Both the position numbers and the translations under genes were made by a program. Shown in pieces: positions 12,061-24,100 of a DNA stretch of 64,000 bases (positions within the stretch are counted from its first letter, which is position 1; each line of letters opens with the position of its first letter). The stretch comes from Carnegiea gigantea (lineage: Eukaryota > Streptophyta > Magnoliopsida > Caryophyllales > Cactaceae), in assembly GCA_029747015.1 (NCBI GenBank), contig JAKOGI010000566.1, positions 2,501-66,500 on the forward strand. The letters are read 5' to 3'. The notes beneath the pieces are model-generated. The model saw only the letters and a program-made list of their open reading frames with translations. It did no database searches and had not been told where the DNA came from.

Positions 12061-14360
12061 CAAAGTTGAATATTGCAGTGAACAATATCATAATTATCTC
12101 CATCTAATCCTCCCCCTGTCTTAACTCTTGCTAGGTGTTAACTTACGATTATGACATTCAATACTCTAATGAATGACATTGACTAGTATAAAAAAATGTG
12201 TTTATTTGATAAGTATATTTGAAGTCGTGAAATCTTATTGAATAATTTTAAGTTGTGTAATGAACAATATGACTCGTGAAGTGCACACTTTTGTATAATG
12301 AACAACGTTGACTATTGTATTTAACAAGTATTTGATGACTCTTGCTTAATTCGCATTTCCTGCAGCGGTAGTTGTTATTTGTTGTGCCTTTTGCTGAGTT
12401 CCTATAAGTTCAAAACCCTTTTGATATAAGTCCTTAAGCTTGTTCATTAATAATAACCAATGTGTTCATTAATTCACTCAAGGTTGTTCACTCTAAACTC
12501 TTCAGTTTAGGGGCAAAAAAATTATTATTATTCAAGTCACTTAAGATTGCTACTCATCCCAAAAAAAAATACTCAAGATTGTTCACTATCAAAAGTTGAT
12601 TTGTTCATAAACTAACTAGAGGTTGTTCAATGCAAATAATTAGTTTATGAAAAAAAAAATTGTTGCCACTTGAGTCACTCAAGATTGTCCACTAACAATA
12701 CTTGGTGTGTTCATTAACTCGTGGTTGTTCATTGCAAAATATTTGGTTTATTTGTTGGATTATTAAAGGTTGTTCATTATGAGAATTTAATTTGTTCATT
12801 ATGTTAATCAAATTCATTCTTTGTAAAATATGACTTGGTAGTTAGTACACGCCACTTACGCACGCATGTCCTATATAAAAGCTGATAGATAAACAATATC
12901 TACTTCATGAATGAACGAGTTTCACAACTGTTATATTTTCATCAAGCAAATTCAAAAATATGTACATGATCGGCAAATACATGCTTCATATAGAGTCAAC
13001 TTAACACTTGACCCAAAAAAAAGTAATTGTAAAATATTATCCTAAACTCAAATCTTCTCATATTGTTTGATTGACCATTTACATGGTAGAGCAAAAAACC
13101 AAAAAAAAAAATTAATCCAAATTGTCATAATCCTTCTGCTGTTGCTACTATTTGAGAGGCATCTGTCGGCTGCTGTTTATAGTCTTTGGTGTTCTACTCC
13201 GCTGGGACATCGTTTAGTCTTCTGGAAAAGAGGAAGTTAAGGTTTAGTGAATAAGTTTAACATACATAATAAATAAACTGCACAGTCTCGGTGAATAATC
13301 TTTATCTTAACAAATTATTATGGAAAACAAACTAGCCATAGACAGTGAACAACCTCAGTATTATACAATGAACAATTTCTCTAGGATTAATGAATAGCCT
13401 CTATATATCCCATAAATAAATTTCTTTTACTCAATGAACAACTTCATAGACATTAATTCCAAATATGATGCATAATGTTAAATTCACAAATAAATTTACG
13501 ATAATTGATTAGCAAATATGAGTGCACAATCTGAAACAAATCAGCTGAACACTATTAGTGGAATGAAAGGGGAACAATTATGTGCTTAAATATGATCTAA
13601 ATGAAGTTTTGGAACAACCAAATTTAAGATACAAGGTGAACAAATAAAATACTTAATATGTTCATTATGTGCCTTCATATTGTTCACTATATAACTTAAG
13701 TTTGTTCATAAACTGAATGCGAATTTTCACCATTAAGTGCAAGTTTATTATAAGGTCGGGTCTTTACAGGTTAGGGGCAGCAATGATATTCTACCACTAG
13801 TAGAAATAATGAATTTAAAATAGATTGTCATTCACAATGTACTTTGTTTTTGTTCACTGACTTGATGAATATTATTCACTGTTTAATCTGCTGGGAATTG
13901 TAACTAAACTCAGCATAAAACTGTACTCAAAATTAAATACAGGCTCACTAGTTTCTATGGATTTGTTCACTGAATTATTAAATATTGTTCACTTTAGTTT
14001 TGACCAACACGTGTTAGCAGGCACTACGAGGTCGAAATTTGGTAAAATTTATAGTTAACAAGAAAAGCAGTGCAACAAAGAAGACCATACAATTCCAACC
14101 TACAACTGACAAGAACCTCAATCCCCGCCAAGATCAAGCAACTGAACCTCCAATGGTGTCGCTAATTGCAAAATTGACAACAAAAATAACATCCCTAATT
14201 CATTCCCTCTTCCACATGCAGTTCACTGATATATTGAGTACGGTTCATTATAGAACATGCTTTGAATTGCAATTAAATTCAGCATATAACTGCACTCAAA
14301 TTTAAATACAAGTGCACTAGTTTTTTGGATCTATTCACTGAATTATTGAATATTGTTCAC
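10630..14360. repeat. Dispersed TGTTCA motif array
   Basis: The core TGTTCA, mostly as TTGTTCATTAT or TTGTTCACTAT, recurs about 17 times on the + strand between 10630 and 11290. About 26 more lie in either orientation between 12040 and 14360. Chance expectation for a 6-mer over this length is only a few. Spacing is irregular, so it is not a tandem satellite. It is confined to the MULE-like element. Confidence 0.85.
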
Positions 14361-15003
14361 TTTAATTTTCACTTACGCATATTAGAATACACTATAAGGA
14401 TGAACTTTGTTGAAGTTACAACTGACAAGAAACCACTATAACGAAGACCATATAATTCCAACTTACAACTAACAAGAAACCTCAATCCTCACTAAAACCA
14501 AGCTACCGAAGCTGCAAATGTGTATCTTGTTGCAAAATCTAGAACAGAAATTAGATTTTTGCTTACCTGGATTTTCGCGTATATGTAATTGTCACTCCAG
14601 GTTGTCTTCTTGTGTTGTCATTCATTACGTTCTCAGCTTCATTACCATATTCTACATGCATGCCTTCACTTCTCTCTGCCATTGATACTTGTTTTAGGGC
14701 TGAATTGAAGTGTATTATGATGCTCTTGATTGTTGAGATTATTCCTAGAATTTGTGAAGTTCTTTGCTTTGATGATGCACGAAGACAATTAGCGAGAGAA
14801 GGAGTGTAGTTGCATTAGCAATGGGTAGACGAAAGTGAACCGACTTGGTGGTTTCTTGGAGGTTTTATTTGTTGTTGGTAGTGGCAGGGGTGAGGGTTTC
14901 TTTTTTTGTTTTATTTTTTTTGAATGAAAATTCTGTTTTGAATTCCACATGGCAATTTTGTCCACCTGTATATGGGAGTATAAACTCCCAGGTGTACATA
15001 ATA

Positions 15004-15193
15004 GGTATTGTACTAGGCTCTAGCCTTTTAGGCTAGGTTCGTGCCCTTAGTGGTCTACGGCGGTAATTGCTAATTAACTTAATGAATATTGACATTCAGT
15101 CATCAGTCTCACCCTGTTCGCGCTCCTACGCCTTGTCACTAGTTTAGTCCTACAAATTTTTAGGGGTTTCGGAGGAGGAGGAAGAGGAAAGGG
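15004..15193 (+). promoter_or_regulatory. Remaining native promoter and 5' leader of OEP21
   Basis: Only about 190 bp separate the MULE-like element from the OEP21 start codon. The last 30 bp are purine-rich (GGAGGAGGAAGAGG). No convincing TATA box is seen. Any further promoter activity must come from within the transposon end. Confidence 0.45.
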
Positions 15194-18100
15194 ATGGAGA
15201 CATCTCTGAGGTACAGCGGGGATTTCAAGACCCTCGGAATCCACACCAAGGAGAAGTTCCCCATCGATTCCCTTACCTTCTTCCAGGTTGTTTTCATGGC
15301 TTCTTCCTCTGATGGTACTTACAATTTGAAATTTTGGAGTTACTTTTGTTGTTGTTTGATAGGAGTATTTTCTATAGCTGCATTCATTGAGTATTACTCT
15401 GTTATTGGAAATGGGTTAAGTTTGTCCACGATTGCTGGCTTATGTTTGAATTCGCTATTCAATGTCCAGACTCAAGTCCAAATGGTGATAGTCACAAAGA
15501 TAAGCATGATTTGTTGGATATGTGGCCATACAAAATTGGATAGGATCAAGAATGAAGTGATTACAGACAAAGTTTTGGAGTGACACCCATGGAGGGTAAG
15601 ATAAGAGAGACAAAACTTAGATGGTTTAATCATGTTAAAAGGAATATGGATGCACCACTGAAGATATGTGAAAGAATGGACCTGCCAGAGATAAGAAAAG
15701 TCAAGGTAGACCTAAGAAGAGTTGGAATAAAGTGATTATACATGATTTGAATAAGTTGGGATTGGCGGAGGATAGGACCCAGTATAGGAGTCTATGGAGA
15801 TCCAGCGTTAAGTTTTTAGATCTTAGGTAGCTTGTTATTTGCCTTTTCTTAGACTCATGAGTGCATATGGATTATTGGCATATGGTTCCTGCTACTACTT
15901 AGCCTGCATTTTTGTATTTCTATTTCCTTAGTACTTTTTTTATTATTTTGGCATAAGTTGGTATTATATACATAACGTCATTCAATGTTTTGCACATATC
16001 TGTATTATTTGTATAGTGTCACTGTTTATTATCTATTATTTTCGCTACCTTTAGCATGGCAAAAAAATTTTCAACACTAAAATATTTCTTCAAAATTTTT
16101 GTGAGTTTCTTGGAATCAGTCTCTCTGTAGGGACCATGGGACCCACACTGGGTGGTGGTGGTGGTGTTATTGATGATGAAGACACCTCCGTGTCTGATAA
16201 TCATCTCAAAGCTGTGGAACTAGCGGCATAATTTGTCTACTTGCATTCCTATTTTGTAGGCTCCCAAAGAAAAAAGAAAAAGGAAAAAAATGATGGGTGT
16301 AAAAAATGAAGGCCCAAGTTTGAAGCTAAATTGACGTTCAATTACCTAGTGATTTTTCATGAAAGGGTCTTTTAATGTTGTGAAAACTAAGGGCCTGAAT
16401 TGATTATACACGGAAGATGGATGGAGATATATACCTTGTAAGATTGTAGGATAAGGGGTTACACTTCATTCCATTACCTTGACTTTCTAAAGATGTTTGC
16501 TATGAGATATCTCTATCCATTTAATGGTTTAATGCTTTGTTTACCTTCGTATTCTGTGCACCCTTGTGTGATCTTCAGTGACTTTCTTCCAGGTTCATGG
16601 AGTGCTGGATACAAGTTTTAGCAGGCCAAGTTACTTTTGTGCGATATTAAGGCTGATGGGGATCAAGCCTCTACTGATCAAGTCCACATCCCTACTGTCC
16701 AACCAAGTCAAGAAAAGGAGTCCAAAGGACAAGAATTAGCCCAAATGATCAAGAATATCATGACCGCCCAATCTGCCTAAATTCCGGCGCAACAACCCAG
16801 TTTTGTGAGCTTGATTACCCAAGCTTAAATTGGAGTTAAGAAGCTAAAAATCTACTTTTTGGAACCCTTAATATGTCAGCTTTAAGGACATACAAAGCGT
16901 TCTAGGTTAAGTCATTAGGTAATAAGTCAAATGGGGTCACTTTCAGCATGCTGCAGAATCTGATCTAGTTTGGATAGTCTGGACGTTTTGATCCACAACT
17001 TCCAAACGATAGCTCCAAATACCTTCTAACTTGAGCCATCTGAAAATAGACTTTCCAAGCTTTCTAAGTAGACCTGTTGGGTCTGATTTGGGAGAGAATT
17101 GCAGAAATTATAACTGTTTAAAATTGGAGGTTGTGCACTAAAAGCGATAGGCAACCTGTCACTTTCACCTTTGGTACTATGCTTACTTTTTGGTTCTTTG
17201 CTCCCATTGGTTGTCTATTTGAACCCCTTGGCTGCTTGTAAACGTCCCTTAGGCCCTTCCCCTCTATAAATATGCTCATTCAAGGTTGTAACATTCAGAT
17301 TTGACATATATAAAAAGATAGAGTTCATTCTCTCTCATTTAAATTCTCTCTTGCTTATCTTTGATTTGGTTAATCAAAGTGGTGTTTAAGTGAGCCTTAA
17401 TCTTGCTTAGGGTGGTGTGTCTTATCCCTAAGTGTGATTAAGAGTCCTAGTGTGATCAAGGTGGTGTGTCCTATCCTTTCTCATACTAGATTATCCTTCT
17501 TTCTCTTTGCTTGAACCGAAACTAGTTTAGGCTAGTTTATAGTTTTCTCTTTCTCTTACCTTTGTTCTTGCTTTGCTTTGGTTCTTGGGGACTTAATTTC
17601 TCCATTTCCTTGCTTGGCACATCATATTTGGTATCAGAGCTTAGGCTACCCTCTTGGCCTAGCTTCCAACCCAAACACATTCCCAAATGCAAACCACAAA
17701 ACATGCTATTTTCACCCGTGCCAGGCAGAAATATAGCACGGTCACGCCGTGCCACCATAGCACGACCGTGGCAACCTTGAACCATGCTATTTCACTTGTC
17801 TAAAACCACCTAGCTCAAGCATAACTAGTAGCATGAGCTTGGAGGAAAGATTTGAGGCCCTCATGAGGAACTGTGAAGAAGTGAGGAGCCAAAATGAGTA
17901 CTTGGCAACCAAAGAAAGAGCCTTCGAAGTACTTCTCATGAGTCTTCCGAATCCGAGCAACACCATGAACAGGAGGAAAGCAACCCCTTTGCTTCCTCTA
18001 GTGATGAAGGTCGTCCAAGAGTAAGAAGAAATCAAAGAAATTCCCATCCTTCCTTGGATTTCAAGGTCGAGATTCCGGAGTTTAAAGGTCGTTTGGATCC

Positions 18101-21100
18101 GGATGAGTTTCTTGAGTGGCTACAAACCGTAGAGAGGGTTTTTGAGTATAAGGATGTACCTGAAGACAAGAAGGTGAAGTTGGTAGCACTTAAGCTACGA
18201 AAGTATGCCTCTCTTTGGTGGGAGAACTTGATTAAGAAAAGGGCTAAGAGAGGTAAGGTAAAGATTATAAGTTGGAAGAAGATGAGAACAAAGTTGAAGG
18301 ATCATTTTCTTCTTCTCTCTTACCTTCAAGACAGCTACACTAAACTCCATAACCTTCAACAAGGGAGTTTGAGTGTTGAAGAATACACAAGGGAGTTTGA
18401 GAAGCTCTTAATCAAATGTGACATCCAAGAAAGCGAAGATCAAACTATTGTGAGGTACTTGAGTGGTTTTGATCCAAGGCATGCTCATGTGGTTGAACCT
18501 CAACAATACTCCTCTTTTGATGATGTTTGTGTTCTAGCCCATAGAGTTGAACAACAAAAGAAGTCCAAGCCCTTCAAGAAAGACCTACCCAAATCTCCTT
18601 TACCCAAGAGCTCATCCTTTAACAAGGGGAGTTTCCAACCCCCTCCTAAACCCACAACCACTCTTCCCAACACACCCTCAAAGAACCCAACTCTACAAAA
18701 CAAACCCTCATTCGACACTAACTCCAACCGAAGGTGTTATAAATGCCAAGGCTTGGGTCATATAGCTTCAGAGTGCCCAAACCGAAGAGTTATCACCTTG
18801 GCCGAGTATGAAACAACTTAAGTGGAGGAGGAGGAAGAGGAGAAAGACTTGTGTCTCATGGAAGGCATGGAGGAGGTAATAGAAGAGGCGGATAAAGGGG
18901 ACTTGCTTGTCCTAAGAAGAACTTTGAGTGGTTTCAAGGGGAGTCAAGATGAGCAAAGGGAGAACATCTTCCATTCAAGATGCACCATCAAAGGAAAGGT
19001 GTGCTCACTCATCATTGATAGTGGGAGTTGCACCAACATTGCATCCTCAAGCATGGTGGAGAAGCTCCAACTCAAGGCCACGGCTCACCCTCACCCCTAC
19101 ACCATTCAATGGTTGAACCAAAGGTAAAGGCCTCTAAGTTAACTCTAGATGCCTTATTTCTTTGAGCATAGGCAAGAATTATCATGATAAACTTTGGTGT
19201 GATATTATACCCATGGATGCTTGCCATATTTTACTAGGGAGACCTTGGTTATTTGATAGGAGAGTCTTGCATGATGGTTTCTTAAACACTTATACCTTCA
19301 CCAAGGATGGAAAGAAGATTACCCTAGCCCCACTTTCTCCCTCTCAACTCACAAAGTCCAAACCACAAAAGAGCCAAGACCACACCAAAATGCTACTTAC
19401 CATTAGAGAACCTTTCTTTAAGGCCTCACAACATGAGTTCAAGGCCTTGAGAGAATGGTTACTCTTCTCCCTTGAAGAAGCCGAAACTTCCCTCCCTCAA
19501 ATTCACCCCTTAGCCACTTCATACTTCAACAATTTTCCCATGTGTTCCCGGAAGATATACCCTACGGCCTTCCTCCAAAAAGAACCATCAAACATCACAC
19601 TGATCTCATTCCCGGTGCTATCCTCCCAAACAAGCCGGCCTATAGAATGAACCCAAAAGAAACCACGGAAATCCAAAGGCAAGTTGACGAGTTGATAGCC
19701 AAGGGTCTTGTGAGGGAAAGTCTTAGCCCATGTGCCGTGCTCGCCCTCCTAGTCCCAAAGAAAGATGGTTCAATGAGGATGTGTGTGGATAGCCGAGCTA
19801 TAAACAAGATCACCATTAAGTATAGGCATCCCATACCTAAGTTGGAGGACATGTTGGATGAGCTTCATGGTTTAAGAGTCTTTTGTGGACTTAAGGAGTG
19901 GGCATTACCAAATTCGGATTAGGGAAGGGGATGAGTGAAAAACCGCATTCAAAACCAAAGGGGAATTGTATGAGTGGTTGGTCATGCCCTTTGGACTTTC
20001 AAATGCCCCTAGCACTTTTATGAGACTAACGAACCAAGTGTTTGGGCCATTCATTGGGCAATTTGTTGTGGTTTACTTTGATGACATTTTGGTTTATAAC
20101 CAAAGTGGGGAAGAATACCTTGATCATCTCACCCAAGTCATGAAAGTCCTTGAGAAAGAGGAGCTCCATGTTAACTTGAAGAAGTGTTCATTCTTCACTC
20201 AAGAAGTCAGGGTACATTATCATGGCTCAAGGAATCATGGTGGATGAGAGTAAGATTGAGGCCATTCCATCATAGCCTACACCTTCAAGCATTCATGATA
20301 TACGAAGTATCCATGGACTAGTCTCCTTCTATAGGCGGTTCATTCGAAACTTTAGCACAATCACGGCCCCTATGACCGAAGTACTCAAGCAAGCATTATT
20401 CAAGTGGAACCCAAAGGCACAACAAGCCTTTGAAGAGATCAAGAAGAAGCTCACTCAAGTCCCCGTGCTAGCATTGCCATGCTTTAAAAAGATCTTTGAA
20501 GTGGAGTGTGATGCATTCGGAGTTGGTATTGGTGGGGTTCTCACTCAAGAAGGCCGCCCCATGGCCTACTTTAGTGAGAAATTTTGTGATTCTAAGAGGA
20601 AGTACTCCACCTATGACAAGGAGTTCTATGCTATCATTCAATCACTTGAGCATTAGAGTCACTACGTGGTGGCAAATGAGTTTATTCTACACTCCGATCA
20701 TGAGGCCCTCAAGTACACCTAAGGGCAACACAAACTCAACTCTCGCCATGCCTAGTGGGTGGAGTACTTGTAAACATTCCACTTCATCATCAAGCACAAG
20801 TCCGGGAAATTAAACAAGGGTGCCGATGCTCTTTCAAGAAGGTATCTCTTATTATTTCAACTTGATGCTTGTGTTCTTGGATTTGAGCATTTAAAGTCAT
20901 TATATGCCGAGGATAGGGATTTTGGGGAGTTGTTCAATGAATGCAAGAGACACCCCAAGGGAGAGTTCCTAGTTCAAGAAGGATACTTGTTTAAGGGCAT
21001 AGGATTTTGTGTCCCAAATTGTGGAACAAGGGAGCTTTTGATCCGTGAGGTCCATGGAGGTTCCCTAGCCGGCCACATTGGGGAAAAGAAGACTCTTATC

Positions 21101-24100
21101 ATGCTTAAGGAGAATTACTTTTGGCCTTGCATGGATAAGGATATGCAAGATGTCGTCAAGAGGTGTGTAGTCAAGGATTCAAAATTCGGTTTCGGTCGCG
21201 ATTTCAGTTTCGGTTACGGTACGGCAAAATCGCTCTAATACGGAAATCGCGTTCCGTATCGCGGCTATCGCGGCATGAAAACGCGGATCGTCCAACTCTA
21301 AAACTTTGCCAACGTGGCCGTTTCGTCGCGAATCGGCCACGTTTTTAATCCATATGTGTAGCGTGTCAAATGGCCAAGAGTCACACCCTTCCTTAAGGCC
21401 TTTACACACCCTTGCCGGTTCCAAGCTTTCTATGAGAGGATGTTAGCCTGGACTTCATACTTGGCTTGCCACGAACTCAAAGGAACAAGGACTCCATCCT
21501 TGTAGTGGTTGATCGATTTTCTAAGATGGCACACTTCATCCCATACAATAAGACCCATGATGCCACCAACATAGCCGACTTGTACTTCAATGAGGCGGTT
21601 AAGCTCTATGGGATTCCAAGGTCCATAGTGTCGGATAGGGACACTAAGTTCTTGAGCCATTTTTGGGTAACCTTGTGGAAGAAATTGGGGACTAAGCTCA
21701 AATATAGCACCACTTGCCACCCCCAAACGGATGGACAAACCGAGGTTACCAATAGGACTTTGGGAGTGCTTTTGAGGACCTTGATGAAGTCCAACCTCAA
21801 GTCATGGGATCAATTCCTAGCTCATACCGAGTTTGCCTACAATAAGACTCCTAGCAAGATCATGGGAATGTCGCCCTTCAAGTTGGTTTATGGGATTGAG
21901 CTACTCTCCCCTCTTGATCTCACCCCACTGTTCCCGGACTCCAAGCCTAATGTGGAGGCAACCAAGAGAGTGCAAGAGATCCAAGAGCTCCATAAGAAGA
22001 TCAAAGGTAAGATTAAGCAATCCAATACCTCTTAGAAAGCCCAAGAAAACAAGCATAGAAAGCAAGTCATCCTCAACCCCGGCGATCTCGTTTGGGTGCA
22101 CTTAAGGAAAGAGCGTTTTCACTCCAAACGCAAGTCAAAGCTCATGCCTATAGCCGATGGTCTTTTTGAAGTTTTGGAGAGGATTAACAACAATGCTTAC
22201 GAGATCAATTTGCCCGGAGAGTATGGGGTATCCGCCTCTTTCAATGTGGCTGATTTGTCACCATACTTGGAAGATGATACTTTGGAGAATTTGAGGGCAA
22301 ATTCTTCTCAACAAGGGGAGGATGATGGTGATCAAGCCTCTAATGATCAAGTCCACATCCCTACTGTCCAACCAAGTTAAGAAAAGGAGTCCAAAGCACA
22401 AGAATCAGCTCAAATGATCAAGAACATCATGACCGCCCAATCTGCCCAGAGTCCAGCGCAGCAACCCGGTTTTGTGAGCTTGATTACTCAAGCTTAAATT
22501 GGATTTAAGAAGCTGCAAATCTACTTTTTGGAACCCTTAATATGTCAGCTTTAAGGACATATAAAGAGTTCTAGGCTAAGTCATTGGATAATAAGTCAAA
22601 TGAGGTCACTTTCAGCATGCTGCAGAATCTGATCCAGTTTGGACAGTCTGGACGTTTTGACCCACCACTTCCAAACGGTAGCTCCAAATGCCTTCTAACT
22701 TGAGCCATCTGAAAATAGACTTTCCAATCTTTCTAACTAGACCTGTTGGGGCTGATTTGGGAAAGAATTGCAGAAATTATAGCTGTTTAAAGTTGGAAGT
22801 TGCGCACTAAAAGCGACAGGCAGCCTGTCACCTTCACCTTTTGTACTATGCTTACTTTTTTGTTCTTTGCTCCCATTGGCTGTCCATTTGAACCCCTTGG
22901 CTGCTTGTAAACGTCCCTTAGGCCCTTCCCCTCTATAAATATGCTCATTCAAGGTTGTAACATTCAGATTTGACATATATGAAAAGATAGAGTTCATTCT
23001 CTCTCATTTAAATTCTCTCTTGCTTATCTTTCATTTGGCTAATTAAAGTGGTGTTCAAGTGAGTCTTAATCTTGCTTAGGGTGGTGTGTCTTATCCCTAA
23101 GTGTGATTAAGAGCTCTAATGTGATCAAGGTGGTGTGTCTTATCCTTCTTCATACTAGATTATCCTTCTTTCTCTTTGCTTGAACCGAAACTAGTTTAGG
23201 CTAGTTTACGGTTTTCTCTTTCTCTTACCTTCGTTCTTGCTTTGTTTTGGTTCTTGGGGACTTAATTTCTCCATTTCCTTGCTTGGCACATCAGAGGCAC
23301 ATCTATCCTGATGTGTGTAGTTGTTTTTCATTTACCTAGCTTTCTGGAGTCTTGATAACTTTGTTGGAGACTCGTTAAATCATTCGTTGTCAACTGCAGA
23401 TATCGGCTAGCCTTGGTTTGGGGATGCTATATGATAGGCGTGAAAAGCTTCGGTATACCATGCATGCCAAAAAGGCCTTTCCTTTGTCTTCTAGGGGCTT
23501 GGTCAGCTTTCACGTCAAGGGAAGATGTAATGCTGATCAAGATTTCAACAAGGTCAGTTGGTTCTGCTTCACTAAATATTTTGCCCAAACATTAAACACA
23601 ATGGTGCACATTTGATCATTGAACTGGTAATGCTCAAGTTTCAATTGGTGCATATAATCCTCATACAAGAGAAAAAAGAAAATAACAATCAGGCATGAAT
23701 CAACACCCCCGCCCCCCCAAAAAAAAGAGTGAGCTCAATAGGAAAATGTGCAATTCTCTTTCTGAGCAATATCTGGATTTTGCATAAGATCTAATTCTCC
23801 TAGTTCCTGAATTAGAGTTTTACAGGATAAGAGCATAGGACAGTGGAAATAATTTTGTAATTTTCTATGTTGTGGCACTGAAATACTTTATTCATTCTCT
23901 TTGGTGCTACCTATGAATGTATCTTAGGAAAAAGGTTTTTCTCTTCTATTTTTAGCCTTTGTTAAACCTAATGATCCTTGGTTTTGCCATATGATATTTC
24001 ACTGGTCTTATGAGAAAAGAACTTTGATGACCTTCGCTCTGTCACTTATTTGTCTCCTATTGTGTAGAAGGATTCCAAAGCGGCTGTTGAATTAAACTGG

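Larger units (their letters stand above)
10016..15003 (+). mobile_element. 5-kb MULE-like element with FAR1-type transposase remnant
   Basis: The left end (10016) and the complement of the right end (15003) share TATTATGTA then ACC.G.GAGTTTAT.C, 22 of the first 26 positions, with weaker similarity to about 60 bp; long imperfect terminal inverted repeats are usual for MULEs. The interior holds a decayed FAR1/MULE transposase gene. At least 40 TGTTCA/TGAACA motifs by eye lie between 10630 and 14360. I could not identify a clean 9-bp target duplication, so the exact borders may be a few bases off. The right end lies about 190 bp upstream of the OEP21 start codon. Confidence 0.65.
16654..23293 (+). 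mobile_element. Ty3/gypsy LTR retrotransposon inserted in OEP21 exon 2
   Basis: A structurally complete 6.6-kb element with two 971-bp LTRs, TG...CA ends and a primer-binding site TGGTATCAGAGC (17629-17640, complementary to initiator tRNA-Met). The order gag, protease, RT, RNase H, integrase is the Ty3/gypsy order. A polypurine tract lies at 22311-22322. The flanking 5-bp duplication is AAGGC (16649-16653) and GAGGC (23294-23298), one mismatch. The coding region has several stops and frameshifts, and a 184-bp nested insertion sits in the integrase. The LTRs differ at roughly 6-8 percent by eye, so it is not a recent arrival. No chromodomain was recognised. Confidence 0.93.

Noticed and set aside
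17562..17785. Open frames on both strands between the gypsy LTR and gag
   Set aside because: This is the untranslated leader with the primer-binding site; neither frame resembles a known protein.
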